Source of the DNA: UBA3064 sp023258775
GTDB lineage: Bacteria; Pseudomonadota; Gammaproteobacteria; Burkholderiales; Burkholderiaceae_E
Length of the DNA stretch: 64,000 nt
Direction of reading: 5' to 3'
Assembly (NCBI GenBank): GCA_044355655.1
Contig: JBIKXS010000010.1
Location: 18,625 to 82,624, forward strand
Shown here: positions 25,859-35,684 of the stretch, piece by piece
How positions within the stretch are numbered: the stretch's first letter is position 1
Layout of the letters: every line of letters begins with the position of its first letter
Program-made: the position numbers and the translations under genes
The notes under the pieces: model-generated
Seen by the model: the letters and a program-made list of their open reading frames with translations, nothing else
Database searches by the model: none
What the model was told of the DNA's origin: nothing

Positions 25859-26816
25859 GCTTGCGATTGTGCAACACTTCAAGCCTGCCTCGCCAATGTC
25901 CGACATGCTCTCATTTCAGCCATCGATCGCATCGCCTGCTTGCGAGCCTGAAATTCTGGCTTACGGCGGAGCATGGCAAGCTGCGCTTTCGCTTCGACTT
26001 GGGCTTCGGCGAGGACGTTGCGTTGTCTTAGATCAGGAACATCGAGGCCCTTTACGATTACAAAAGCTCTTGTGGCCAGAAGGTCCAAACCCCGCACACG
26101 CCATTATTTTGCATCCGCCCGGCGGTCTTGCTTCTGGGGACGAGCTTGAGCTCTCACTTGAGCTCGAGCCAGGCGCGGGATTACTCATGACCACGCCAGG
26201 CGCTTCGAAGTGGTACCGCGCGCAAACCCCTGTGCGGCAAGCTTATCGTTTTAAGCTCGCCGCACAATCCTCGCTGGAGTGGTTGCCCCAGGAAACCTTG
26301 GTGTTTGAGGGTGCTGCGATTCGGGCAAGTACCGATTGGCACCTCGATGAAAACGCCTTCGCGGCGAGTATGGATATTCTTGTTTTTGGGCGCAAGGAAA
26401 GCGGCGAATCTAATATTGCAGCTGACTTGCATCAAAGCAGTTCGGTGTATGTGAACCAGCAGCTGCTTTACCGCGATCCAATGCAATACGTCGGCCGTCA
26501 TACGCTAAACGCTGCGGCTGTTATGGCGGGCAAGCATGTGAGCGGGGTCCTGTGGCTCTATTCGCCGCTTTTGCGTGGCAGGCTTGCGACGAGCAGTGCT
26601 GAGAGGCTTGATCAGGCGCTCGCAAGTATTGAGGCTGCAAATGCATTTCCCGGTGTTCTTGCGGGCGCGAGTTGTTTGGGCAATGGGATGCTAATCGTCC
26701 GATCGATAGGCGATGATCCGGAGTCCTTGCGTCGGCATTTGCAACAGGCCTGGAGTTTGCTTAGACCCTGGTTAAACCAAACCAAGACACATATGCCGAG
26801 AATCTGGGCAACTTGA
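25857..26816 (+). CDS. ureD: Urease accessory protein UreD
   Basis: The scaffold (UreD/UreH) that binds urease apoprotein with UreF and UreG during nickel insertion; 319 residues. Family features are ILHPPGGLASGDELELSLELEPGAGLLMTTPGASKWYRA around residues 85-120 and the C-terminal half ending near LRPWLNQTKTHMPRIWAT. The ATG at 25857 has GAGG eight bases upstream. ATGs at 25896 and 25905 are closer to the usual UreD beginning. It is the first gene of ureDABCEFG and lies head to head with the Crp-like gene. Confidence 0.92.
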   Translation: MLAIVQHFKPASPMSDMLSFQPSIASPACEPEILAYGGAWQAALSLRLGLRRGRCVVLDQEHRGPLRLQKLLWPEGPNPAHAIILHPPGGLASGDELELSLELEPGAGLLMTTPGASKWYRAQTPVRQAYRFKLAAQSSLEWLPQETLVFEGAAIRASTDWHLDENAFAASMDILVFGRKESGESNIAADLHQSSSVYVNQQLLYRDPMQYVGRHTLNAAAVMAGKHVSGVLWLYSPLLRGRLATSSAERLDQALASIEAANAFPGVLAGASCLGNGMLIVRSIGDDPESLRRHLQQAWSLLRPWLNQTKTHMPRIWAT

Positions 26817-26862
26817 GTCCGGCAGAACATCAGAACGAACACCAACAGCAAAGGTAGCAAGC

Positions 26863-27165
26863 ATGGATTTAACACCTCGAGAAAAGGACAAGTTGCTCAT
26901 TTTCACCGCAGGGCTATTGGCTGAACGCCGCAAAGCCCGAGGACTTAAGCTCAATTACCCGGAGGCAGTGGCCTATCTTTCTGCGGCTTTACTCGAGGCT
27001 GCCCGAGATGGCCAGAGCGTGGCTTCGCTGATGAGTTACGGCAAGCAATTGCTCAAAGTCGACGATGTCATGGAGGGTGTATCCGACATGATCCCGGAAA
27101 TACAGATCGAGGCAACCTTTCCCGATGGCACCAAATTGGTGACCGTGCACCAACCCATTGCATAA
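26863..27165 (+). CDS. ureA: Urease gamma subunit
   Basis: A 100-residue small structural subunit of urease, starting MDLTPREKDKLLIFTAGLLAERR and containing KLNYPEAVAYLSAALLEAARDG, both highly conserved. It assembles with UreB and UreC into the (alpha-beta-gamma)3 enzyme that hydrolyses urea to ammonia and carbamate. An AAAGGT ribosome binding site precedes the ATG, and ureB follows after 11 bp. Confidence 0.97.
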   Translation: MDLTPREKDKLLIFTAGLLAERRKARGLKLNYPEAVAYLSAALLEAARDGQSVASLMSYGKQLLKVDDVMEGVSDMIPEIQIEATFPDGTKLVTVHQPIA

Positions 27166-27176
27166 GTGAGCGCTCC

Positions 27177-27601
27177 ATGATTCCAGGCGAAATTTTTACC
27201 CAAGAAGGTGACATTGAGCTAAACGCTGGTGCGTCGGTCCTTAGACTCAGCGTGAGCAACACCGGTGACCGTCCGATTCAGGTGGGTTCGCACTACCACT
27301 TTGCAGAGGCGAATCCAGCACTTGCGTTCGATCGCCAGCTTGCCAGAGGTTGCAGGCTCGATATTGCAGCAGGCACTGCGGTTCGGTTTGAACCAGGCCA
27401 GTCACGTTCGGTGCAGTTGATTCCCTTTGGTGGCAGGCGCAAAGTGTTTGGTTTTCGCGGTGAGGTCATGGGTGCGCTTGATGCCCCCGACTCAGCTTCC
27501 AGGCAAAGCGACTCGGGAGGTGGATCGTTGATTGCCTCTTCTGATCAACGCGATCCCACACGAGATCACTCGGCCTTTCCATCTGATCAAGGGGCTCAGT
27601 C

Positions 27602-27605
<4 letters not shown>
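27177..27605 (+). CDS. ureB: Urease beta subunit with extended C-terminus
   Basis: Structural subunit of urease. Residues 1-101 match the family (MIPGEIFTQEGDIELNAG, QVGSHYHFAEANPAL, RFEPGQSRSVQLIPFGGRRKVFGF). The protein then runs on for about 40 polar, Ser/Asp/Gln-rich residues (SASRQSDSGGGSLIASSDQR) not found in typical 101-106-residue UreB. The tail is in frame and ends in an ATGA overlap with ureC, so it is not an obvious frameshift. It may be a disordered extension. Confidence 0.96.
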
Positions 27606-29305
<1,700 letters not shown>

Positions 29306-29310
29306 TCGCG

Positions 29311-29826
29311 ATGGGTGCGCGTACGATACCAAGCCTTGCTGAAGCTCATCGACTCAGCGCCGATGAGAGGCTTAGTGCTGAGAACTCATCATTGTTGTGG
29401 CTCACGAGAAAACTGCAACAAGCCCCTGACTCAGCAGCCGGGCAGCCATCCCTCTCGCTAAGTTTTGATCTGCGTAGCCGTTCGAGAATCAAAGCACGCT
29501 TAAGCGATGGCAGGGATGTGGGGATCGTGCTGCCGCGCGGCACCGTGGTGCGTGGCGGGGAATGGCTTGCCGGCCCTGGGCTTACCGTCCAAGTCCTTGC
29601 GGCAGAAGAAGATTTGATCGATGTACGCAGCAACACACCTCTTAAACTCTTGCGTGCTGCCTACCATCTTGGCAATCGGCATATACCGGTGCAAGTGAGT
29701 GCAGACTTTTTGCGCCTTGGATGGGATAGCGTGCTCGCCGATATGTTAATTGGACTGGGCTTAAATATTGAGCGGTTATCAGCAAGTTTTGAGCCTGAAG
29801 CTGGTGCCTATGCGCATGGTGTATAG
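29311..29826 (+). CDS. ureE: Urease accessory protein UreE
   Basis: A nickel metallochaperone, 171 residues from the ATG at 29311, five bases after ureC. The frame is also open from 29254 inside ureC, which I consider less likely. It has an N-terminal peptide-binding-like domain (SRIKARLSDGRDVGIVLPRGTVVRGGEWL) and the C-terminal metal-binding domain with LLRAAYHLGNRHIPVQ (conserved histidines). There is no histidine-rich tail; it ends EAGAYAHGV, so it should bind nickel only at the conserved dimer site. Confidence 0.9.
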   Translation: MGARTIPSLAEAHRLSADERLSAENSSLLWLTRKLQQAPDSAAGQPSLSLSFDLRSRSRIKARLSDGRDVGIVLPRGTVVRGGEWLAGPGLTVQVLAAEEDLIDVRSNTPLKLLRAAYHLGNRHIPVQVSADFLRLGWDSVLADMLIGLGLNIERLSASFEPEAGAYAHGV

Positions 29827-29873
29827 GATGCGTCGCAATGTCGATATACATAATGTCAGTGTCGCTATGAATC

Positions 29874-30608
29874 ATGTTTCAGTCGGCAGGTCTTGGCCTA
29901 TGTATGTCGATGAATGAATCGGCGCACAACGCGCTTAAGTCAATGGCTGCCTTACTTCAGCTTGGCTCGTCATTGCTACCTATTGGCAGTTTTAGCTATT
30001 CGCAGGGTTTTGAGCGTGCCGTCCACGACGGATGGATCAGCGATCAGACTAGTGCGTCGGCTTGGATTCAAAGTCACTGGGAGTCTTGGTTCGCACCCTT
30101 AGAGCTTCAAGCGCTCAGCAAGGCCATGTTGCAAAGTCCAGCGCAATTGTCTGACTTGCAGCGCCAATTCATCTCAACCCGCGACAGTAGAGAAGCGATC
30201 GAGGAGTGCCTGCAAATGGGGGCGTCGCTCAGACGGTGGTTGGTATCGCTTCGTGTGGACGATAAAGGCTGGGATCATTCGCAGACCGATAGTTATCATT
30301 GGTTGTTATCACTCTCAGATCGTCCTGCAGCACCAATTGCATTTTCGGTCTGTGCCCGAATCATGGGTTTAGGCCGGCTCGAAGCCATGATGGCCTGGGC
30401 TTGGAGCTGGCTTGAAAACCAATCACAGTGCGCGATAAAAATTATTCCATTGGGGCAAAGTGCAGGTCAGCAATTGCTGTATCGACTATTACCTCAAACG
30501 TTGCACCGGATTGATCGTGAGCCGGTCGAATGGGCTGGCTTTGCGCCGCTGGCTGCAATCGCAAGCATGCGGCACGAAAGACAATACTCAAGATTATATC
30601 GTTCTTAA
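29874..30608 (+). CDS. ureF: Urease accessory protein UreF
   Basis: The UreF component of the UreDFG activation complex; it gates GTP hydrolysis by UreG and nickel delivery. Conserved segments are LLQLGSSLLPIGSFSYSQGFE near the N-terminus and QQLLYRLLPQTLHRID toward the end. Starts at 29874, 29904 or 29910 are all possible and none has a strong ribosome binding site. The last would give about 232 residues, nearer the usual length. ureG follows after 8 bp. Confidence 0.9.
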   Translation: MFQSAGLGLCMSMNESAHNALKSMAALLQLGSSLLPIGSFSYSQGFERAVHDGWISDQTSASAWIQSHWESWFAPLELQALSKAMLQSPAQLSDLQRQFISTRDSREAIEECLQMGASLRRWLVSLRVDDKGWDHSQTDSYHWLLSLSDRPAAPIAFSVCARIMGLGRLEAMMAWAWSWLENQSQCAIKIIPLGQSAGQQLLYRLLPQTLHRIDREPVEWAGFAPLAAIASMRHERQYSRLYRS

Positions 30609-30616
30609 GAGAGTAG

Positions 30617-31237
30617 ATGATGAAACGAACTAAACGCTTGCCTGCACTGCGAGTTGGTATAGGCGGTCCGGTGGGCTCTGGCAAGACAACGCTGGTTGAA
30701 ATGCTGTGCAAGGCGATGCGCGAGCGATTTGATTTAGTTGTGGTGACCAACGACATTTATACCAAGGAAGATCAGCGGCTGCTGACAGTAGCTGGTGCGC
30801 TTGAGCCCGAAAGGATTATGGGCGTCGAGACCGGCGGTTGCCCTCATACTGCGATTCGCGAGGATGCATCGATCAATCTGGATGCCGTTGAGCAAATGCT
30901 TGCTCGCTATCCAGACGCCGACATCGTCTTTATTGAATCTGGGGGTGATAATCTCGCTGCAACTTTTAGTCCTGAGCTTTCGGACCTGACCATTTATGTG
31001 ATTGACGTGGCGGGAGGCGAAAAAATTCCGAGAAAAGGAGGACCAGGCATTACCCGCTCCGACCTTCTAGTGATAAACAAAATGGACTTGGCGCCAATGG
31101 TCGGGGCTTCGCTCGACGTGATGGGCCGTGACGCAACAGTGCAACGAGGAAGCAGGCCCTGGGTCTTTACGAATTTAAAGACTCAAGAGGGATTGCAAAA
31201 CGTAATCGACTTTATCATTGATCGTGGGATGATTTAA
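30617..31237 (+). CDS. ureG: Urease accessory GTPase UreG
   Basis: A SIMIBI-class GTPase, 206 residues, that supplies nickel and energy for urease maturation. P-loop GIGGPVGSGKTTLVE, the metal-binding GVETGGCPHTAIRED (Cys-Pro-His), IESGGDNLAATFSPEL, and guanine-specificity LLVINKMDLAP are all present. It is last in the urease operon and is followed by a 21-bp repeat region rather than by a nickel transporter gene. Confidence 0.97.
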   Translation: MMKRTKRLPALRVGIGGPVGSGKTTLVEMLCKAMRERFDLVVVTNDIYTKEDQRLLTVAGALEPERIMGVETGGCPHTAIREDASINLDAVEQMLARYPDADIVFIESGGDNLAATFSPELSDLTIYVIDVAGGEKIPRKGGPGITRSDLLVINKMDLAPMVGASLDVMGRDATVQRGSRPWVFTNLKTQEGLQNVIDFIIDRGMI

Positions 31238-31269
31238 GCAATCAAGCGGACGTACCAGCCATGGTTTGG

Positions 31270-31353
31270 CCGTATTGGCCCATCCACTAACCGTATTGAC
31301 CCATCCAACAACCGTATTAACCTATTCACCGGCTGAATTAACCCATCCACTGG
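31270..31353. repeat. 21-bp imperfect tandem repeat, four copies
   Basis: Four 21-bp units start at 31270, 31291, 31312 and 31333. The first three begin CCGTATT and the common core is ATTRACCCATCCAC-like. The first two are nearly identical and the last two diverge. They fill the gap between ureG and the VOC-ThDP fusion gene, and the fusion gene's stop codon (31338-31340) lies inside the fourth copy. Confidence 0.85.
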
Positions 31354-34028
31354 CTCACCGGTGCTGCCGCCTCTTCGAGCGCCTGAGTTCTAATGTCGAT
31401 AAGTACTGGGCGATTCAAGTCTAGGGCTTCACGCAAACAAGTCCCGAGCTCGCGGGGATCCTCCACACGATAAGCGTCGATACCGTAGGCTCTGGCAATC
31501 GCTGCATGATCGGTGGGTCTAAAGTCCACCGAAAAGTAACGCTTACCGTAGCTTGCACGCTGACTAGCTTTAATCCAGCCAAAGGCGTCGTTCGAGAGCA
31601 CGATCATTAAAATTGGTGCGCCGCATCGCGCAACGGTTTCGAGTTCGCCTGCAACAAAGCCAAAACTGCCATCGCCCATCAAGGCGACGCATCGCTGCTG
31701 AGGTTTGGCATACCATGCACCGATTGCAGCAGGCAGTGCATAGCCAAGTGCACCATGGGCTCGATTTGTTACAAAATATCGACCGGCCTGAGGTAACTTG
31801 AAATAGGCGGCGACGTATGGGCAGGGCGTGCCAGGATCAGCGCAAACAATTGCATCATCGGGCAGGGCCTGACGCAATTGATCGATGATGCGCTCGGGGC
31901 GAATAGGAAGCTCTTCGCTTTGAGCAAGCGCTTCAAAAGCTTTCCACTTACTTGCACAGGCTTTTGCGACCATAGCAAGACCACTTCCTTCAAGGTGCTC
32001 GGTGTGGCGCTGTTCTGTCATGGCTTTATGGCCCTGTTCTGTCATGGCTTTTTGGCCCTGTTCTGTCATGGCTTTTTGGCGCTGCGCTTGCACGGCTTCA
32101 ATCAGGGCCTCAAGCCCCAGTTTGGCATCGCCAACCAGTGCAATGCTCGTTGGATAGCTGCTTGAAATCACCGCAGGATCGACATCAAGATGAATGATCT
32201 CAGTACCAAGCTTTGGAAAGCGCCAATGCTCGGTCGTTGTCGACCCTGTTCTGCAGGCGATGAAAAAAACCAGGTCAGCGGCTGCAACGATCTCACGTGT
32301 TGCCAGCACACCACCGTTTGATCCAACAACGCCTACAGAAAGCGGATCGTTATCTGATATACATCCTTTGCCGCTGACGGTTGTGCAGACTGGTGCATCG
32401 AGTTGATGCGCGAGTTTGCTTAATGCCTCGCAAGCCCCCGAACTGATCACACCGCCGCCACAAATGATCACGACTTGCTTGGCTGCTATAAGTTTAGTGG
32501 CGGCTTGCCTGGTCGCCTCAAGTGCTGGGGCGCAGCGCCAGGCCGGTGCGCTGCTGTGTTCGGTTTGAGCCCATAGTCCCTCGCCATCATGCTTTGCCTT
32601 GAGCACATCATAGGGCAGGCAAAGGTGCGCTGAGCCTGGCCTACCGGTGCAAATCGCTCGAAAGGCGCTACGAACCTGGTCGCCGATTTTTGAGACCAGG
32701 TCAATGCTTCCATTCCATTTGGTCAGGGGTGCGTATAAAGCGTCCTGACGCAACTCGGTCAGGGGATAACGCCCCCTGCTTGAGACGGGGACATCTGAAC
32801 TAAATGCTAGAACAGGTACCGACGACTCGTTGGCTTCAACCAGTCCGGGTGCAAGATAAGTTGCACCGCCACCGCTTGGACCCTCGCACACACCGACCCG
32901 CCCACTGACTCGGGCATAAGCATCGGCCATGTAGGCGGCGCTGCGTTCATCGCGGGCAAGCACATGGACCATGCCGTGATCGAGTCGATAAAGCGCATCG
33001 TAATAGGGAAGGCTTGTGTCGCCACAAACGCCAAAAATAGTCTTCACCCCATGGGCTTGCAGCATACGGATAAAGGCCTCGGCACCATCGTTGGCATAGG
33101 CCTTTGCTTTTGATGCTGCATTAGACGATGCTGCTGATGCTGCTGATGCTGCTGCTGATGCTGCTGATGCTGCTGATGCTGTTGATGCCGCTGATGCTGT
33201 TGATGCTGCTGATACCGCTGCGCCTACCCCAGACGTTGATGATGTCGAACGCAAAACCTCGGTGTCGCTTACCGCCTCGTGAAATTCCAGGCATAAACCC
33301 ATCGCATGGCTTGCATCGATGCGGATGCGATCATTTGCCCACACATGAGGGACCGACTGTTGGAGCAAGCAGATTCGCAAGGTAATCAGGTCTCGGCAGG
33401 CAATGTTTAATTGGTGCATATAGCCGCCTTCCTCGAGTTTAGGATCGGCCTCGATCACTAAATTGGCTGGCCAAACACGAGCATCGCCCACTAACTGCTG
33501 CAGCAGTCTTTGCTCTCGATCTAAGTTTGCAACCTTTGCATAAGCGGCTGTGATCTCGCAAGCCTGATTGGGATGTTGCATCCATGGCTTATGCCAAACC
33601 AGATGAGGCTTTTCATGCTGACAGAAATAATAACGTCCTGCTTGAGAATATTCGGGCGCTACGCGAACGGTTTGAAACACCGCTTCATCGTTTAGATCAC
33701 CGACTTGCACCGGACGAGAAAATCGGTCCGGTTTGCTCACCGGTGCGCCTCGCGCGATACATTGTTGGTAGGTCTCCGATGCGTCGTGACTACGCCAGAC
33801 CCAGGCATTTAAGCCTGCCGGTGCATCGCGCACCTCGGGGCGCTTGTCACGATTTTCTGGCAGATAGCCGAGTAATTCGATATAACTGTTATCGAGAATG
33901 ATCAGATGGTTGATGGTTCCCAGGCTATGGTAGCCACGTTCGGTGACGAAAAATCCCATGGCTCGAAAGCGTTCAAGGGCTTGATCCATTTGATCATGAA
34001 CAACGACGACGGCGTGATCGAATTCCAT
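31338..34028 (-). CDS. VOC (glyoxalase-like) / ThDP-dependent enzyme fusion
   Basis: An 896-residue two-domain protein. Residues 1-260 form a VOC/glyoxalase-3-like domain (MEFDHAVVVVHDQ, ILDNSYIELLGYLP). Residues 263-312 are an Ala/Ser linker, and the rest is an acetolactate-synthase-like ThDP enzyme. The ThDP part has the catalytic glutamate in ARDERSAAYMADAYAR (about 361), a central domain (VVIICGGGVISSGA) and the cofactor motif GDGSFGFVAGELETVA ending VLSND (about 784-810). An 8-residue repeat QKAMTEQG occurs about 648-673. The ATG at 34028 has GAGG six bases upstream. The reaction is unknown, probably decarboxylation or ligation of a 2-keto acid. I know of no standard enzyme with this architecture. 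Confidence 0.82.
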   Translation of the reverse strand: MEFDHAVVVVHDQMDQALERFRAMGFFVTERGYHSLGTINHLIILDNSYIELLGYLPENRDKRPEVRDAPAGLNAWVWRSHDASETYQQCIARGAPVSKPDRFSRPVQVGDLNDEAVFQTVRVAPEYSQAGRYYFCQHEKPHLVWHKPWMQHPNQACEITAAYAKVANLDREQRLLQQLVGDARVWPANLVIEADPKLEEGGYMHQLNIACRDLITLRICLLQQSVPHVWANDRIRIDASHAMGLCLEFHEAVSDTEVLRSTSSTSGVGAAVSAASTASAASTASAASAASAAASAASAASSNAASKAKAYANDGAEAFIRMLQAHGVKTIFGVCGDTSLPYYDALYRLDHGMVHVLARDERSAAYMADAYARVSGRVGVCEGPSGGGATYLAPGLVEANESSVPVLAFSSDVPVSSRGRYPLTELRQDALYAPLTKWNGSIDLVSKIGDQVRSAFRAICTGRPGSAHLCLPYDVLKAKHDGEGLWAQTEHSSAPAWRCAPALEATRQAATKLIAAKQVVIICGGGVISSGACEALSKLAHQLDAPVCTTVSGKGCISDNDPLSVGVVGSNGGVLATREIVAAADLVFFIACRTGSTTTEHWRFPKLGTEIIHLDVDPAVISSSYPTSIALVGDAKLGLEALIEAVQAQRQKAMTEQGQKAMTEQGHKAMTEQRHTEHLEGSGLAMVAKACASKWKAFEALAQSEELPIRPERIIDQLRQALPDDAIVCADPGTPCPYVAAYFKLPQAGRYFVTNRAHGALGYALPAAIGAWYAKPQQRCVALMGDGSFGFVAGELETVARCGAPILMIVLSNDAFGWIKASQRASYGKRYFSVDFRPTDHAAIARAYGIDAYRVEDPRELGTCLREALDLNRPVLIDIRTQALEEAAAPVSQWMG
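32010..32083. repeat. 24-bp in-frame tandem repeat, three copies
   Basis: Three nearly identical 24-bp units on the plus strand share CTGTTCTGTCATGGCTTT. On the coding strand they give QKAMTEQ(G/R) three times within the ThDP portion of the fusion protein, between the central and the C-terminal cofactor domain, a position that normally holds a surface linker. Confidence 0.88.
33117..33233. repeat. GCTGATGCT microsatellite encoding Ala/Ser linker
   Basis: A tract made almost wholly of GCTGAT and GCTGCT words on the plus strand. It reads as alternating Ala, Ala, Ser codons on the coding strand and joins the VOC and ThDP domains. The near-perfect 9-bp periodicity suggests recent expansion by slippage in whole codons. 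Confidence 0.9.
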
Positions 34029-34161
34029 AACTGTCCTCAAGTCATTTCCCGGAATGCTGCAAGCAGCGTTTGTGTCAAATGGTAGCCTTAAAGCGCTCGG
34101 CCTATGGTTTCATTTGCCGCAGCAGAATTTGCCTTTATTGACGATTCAGGAGTTATTCAAC

Positions 34162-34353
34162 ATGCCTTTGATCCATGTCACCCTTTTTGAAGGTCGTAGC
34201 GTCGAGCAAAAGCGCGACTTTGCCGAACAAATCACCAAAGTCGCGAGCGATACCTTGCAGTGCTCGCCCGATTCGGTCGATGTGATTTTTGAGGATGTAA
34301 AGCGCTCAGATTGGGCAACGGCAGGACGTCTGCACAGCGACAACCCTGCGTGA
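34162..34353 (+). CDS. 4-oxalocrotonate tautomerase family protein
   Basis: A small 63-residue tautomerase. After removal of the initiator Met, the catalytic proline is first (MPLIHVTLFEGRSVEQKR). The rest, ITKVASDTLQCSPDSVDVIFED, fits the 4-OT fold. The ATG at 34162 has CAGGAG nine bases upstream. It is divergent from the VOC-ThDP gene and overlaps the MATE gene. Its substrate is unknown; family members isomerise unsaturated 2-keto acids, which would fit with a ThDP keto-acid enzyme next door, but that is inference. Confidence 0.88.
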   Translation: MPLIHVTLFEGRSVEQKRDFAEQITKVASDTLQCSPDSVDVIFEDVKRSDWATAGRLHSDNPA

Positions 34354-35684
34354 TTGCTCGGATCCTTGCGCTTGCTGCGCCGTCTGCGGCGGTCTCAGCA
34401 GCGCAAGTGTTTACCCAATTTGCTGAGACACTGGTCGCTGCAAAACTTGGTACTGGAGCGCTGGCGGCATGGTCAATTACGCTGCCTTTTGTACTGTTAT
34501 TGCAGCAAACCTCAGCAGGCGCCATGGGCGGTGGGGTTTCTTCAGCGATTGCACGGGCCCTTGGCGCCAATGATCAGGCGCAGGCCTGCGCACTGGTTAA
34601 ACATGCCTTATGGATCGCCCTGGTCGCTGGGTTAGTGTTTGCAATTCCTTTAAGCATTTTCCTGCCTTGGCTCATTGGCAGACTTGCAGGCGATGAGATT
34701 GCCCAACTCAATCGCTTTTACCCCTTTGCTGCCTTCGGTCTTGCGGCGGTCCCGGCTTGGCTGGTCAATACCTTATCAGCGATTCTCCGTGGCGGGGGCC
34801 AGCACCGCATCGTTGGACGTTTGATGGTGTCCGCATGGCTTGTGCTTTGCATCATGATGCCGCTATGTGCATTCATATTCGAACTTGGACTTGCTGGCAT
34901 TGGTTTAGCGCAGGCCTTGGTCTTTACAGTCGCTGCCTGGTTGATGTGGCAAAAAGTACGTGCTGGCCAAGCGGGATTTGTCCCTGATCTGACGCTTAAA
35001 CCACAACTTATATTGTTTAAGAAAATATTATCAGTTGGTTTGATGGCCTGCGCGCTTGCCCTAATTGCAAACCTCACGACCTTTCTTGTTAATGCACGAC
35101 TTGCCGCCTTCGGTACTGCTTATGTTGCCGCCTATGGCATAGCTGCAAGGGTCGAGTTCTTAATGGTGCCAGTAGCCTTTGGTGTTGGCGCGGCACTGAC
35201 GGCCTTGGTTGGGCACGCGGTGGGTTCTGGGCAGTGGCAGCAGGCAAGACGGATTGCTTGGACGGGTGCCGCGATGGCATTCGTGGTCACCATGCCATTT
35301 GGGCTTTGGGTGGCCATATGGCCTGATGCGCTTGCCTCGTTCCTCACTAGCGATCCTCAGGTCCAGGTACATGCTGCAACAGCGCTTTCTTATCTCGGTT
35401 GGGGATTGGCGCCCTTTGCCGTTGGCATGACGCTTTACTTCGCTTCTCAAGGGGCGAATCGCATGCGTGGGCCCTTGCTTGCCGGGATGTTCAGGATCTC
35501 GATTGCCGTCGGGCTAGGTGCTTTACTTGCACAGCATTTACAACCACCGGCAAGTGCTTACTATCTTTCGGTTGCTTGTGCGATTACGATTTATGGCTTG
35601 GTTGTTGCCCTTTCGGTTCGCCCCGGGGTCTGGTCTGAGCCTAGTGTTTCAAAATCCTTAGCAAATTTGAATGATCGTCGGTAA
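34350..35684 (+). CDS. MATE-family efflux transporter
   Basis: A multidrug/toxin extrusion transporter of 444 residues from the GTG at 34350, with twelve predicted helices in two MATE repeats. It begins IARILALAAPSAAVSAAQVF; the mid region NTLSAILRGGGQHRI is typical of NorM/DinF-like proteins. Export is driven by sodium or proton gradient. The GTG overlaps the tautomerase stop (GTGA). A TTG at 34311 would lengthen it by 13 residues into the tautomerase gene. Its 3' end overlaps the convergent spermidine-synthase-like gene by 44 bp. Confidence 0.87.
   Translation: MIARILALAAPSAAVSAAQVFTQFAETLVAAKLGTGALAAWSITLPFVLLLQQTSAGAMGGGVSSAIARALGANDQAQACALVKHALWIALVAGLVFAIPLSIFLPWLIGRLAGDEIAQLNRFYPFAAFGLAAVPAWLVNTLSAILRGGGQHRIVGRLMVSAWLVLCIMMPLCAFIFELGLAGIGLAQALVFTVAAWLMWQKVRAGQAGFVPDLTLKPQLILFKKILSVGLMACALALIANLTTFLVNARLAAFGTAYVAAYGIAARVEFLMVPVAFGVGAALTALVGHAVGSGQWQQARRIAWTGAAMAFVVTMPFGLWVAIWPDALASFLTSDPQVQVHAATALSYLGWGLAPFAVGMTLYFASQGANRMRGPLLAGMFRISIAVGLGALLAQHLQPPASAYYLSVACAITIYGLVVALSVRPGVWSEPSVSKSLANLNDRR

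Noticed and set aside
33117..33233. CRISPR-like or phage-type repeat
   Set aside because: The words are 6-9 bp, contiguous and in frame within a coding region; a codon microsatellite, not a spacer array.
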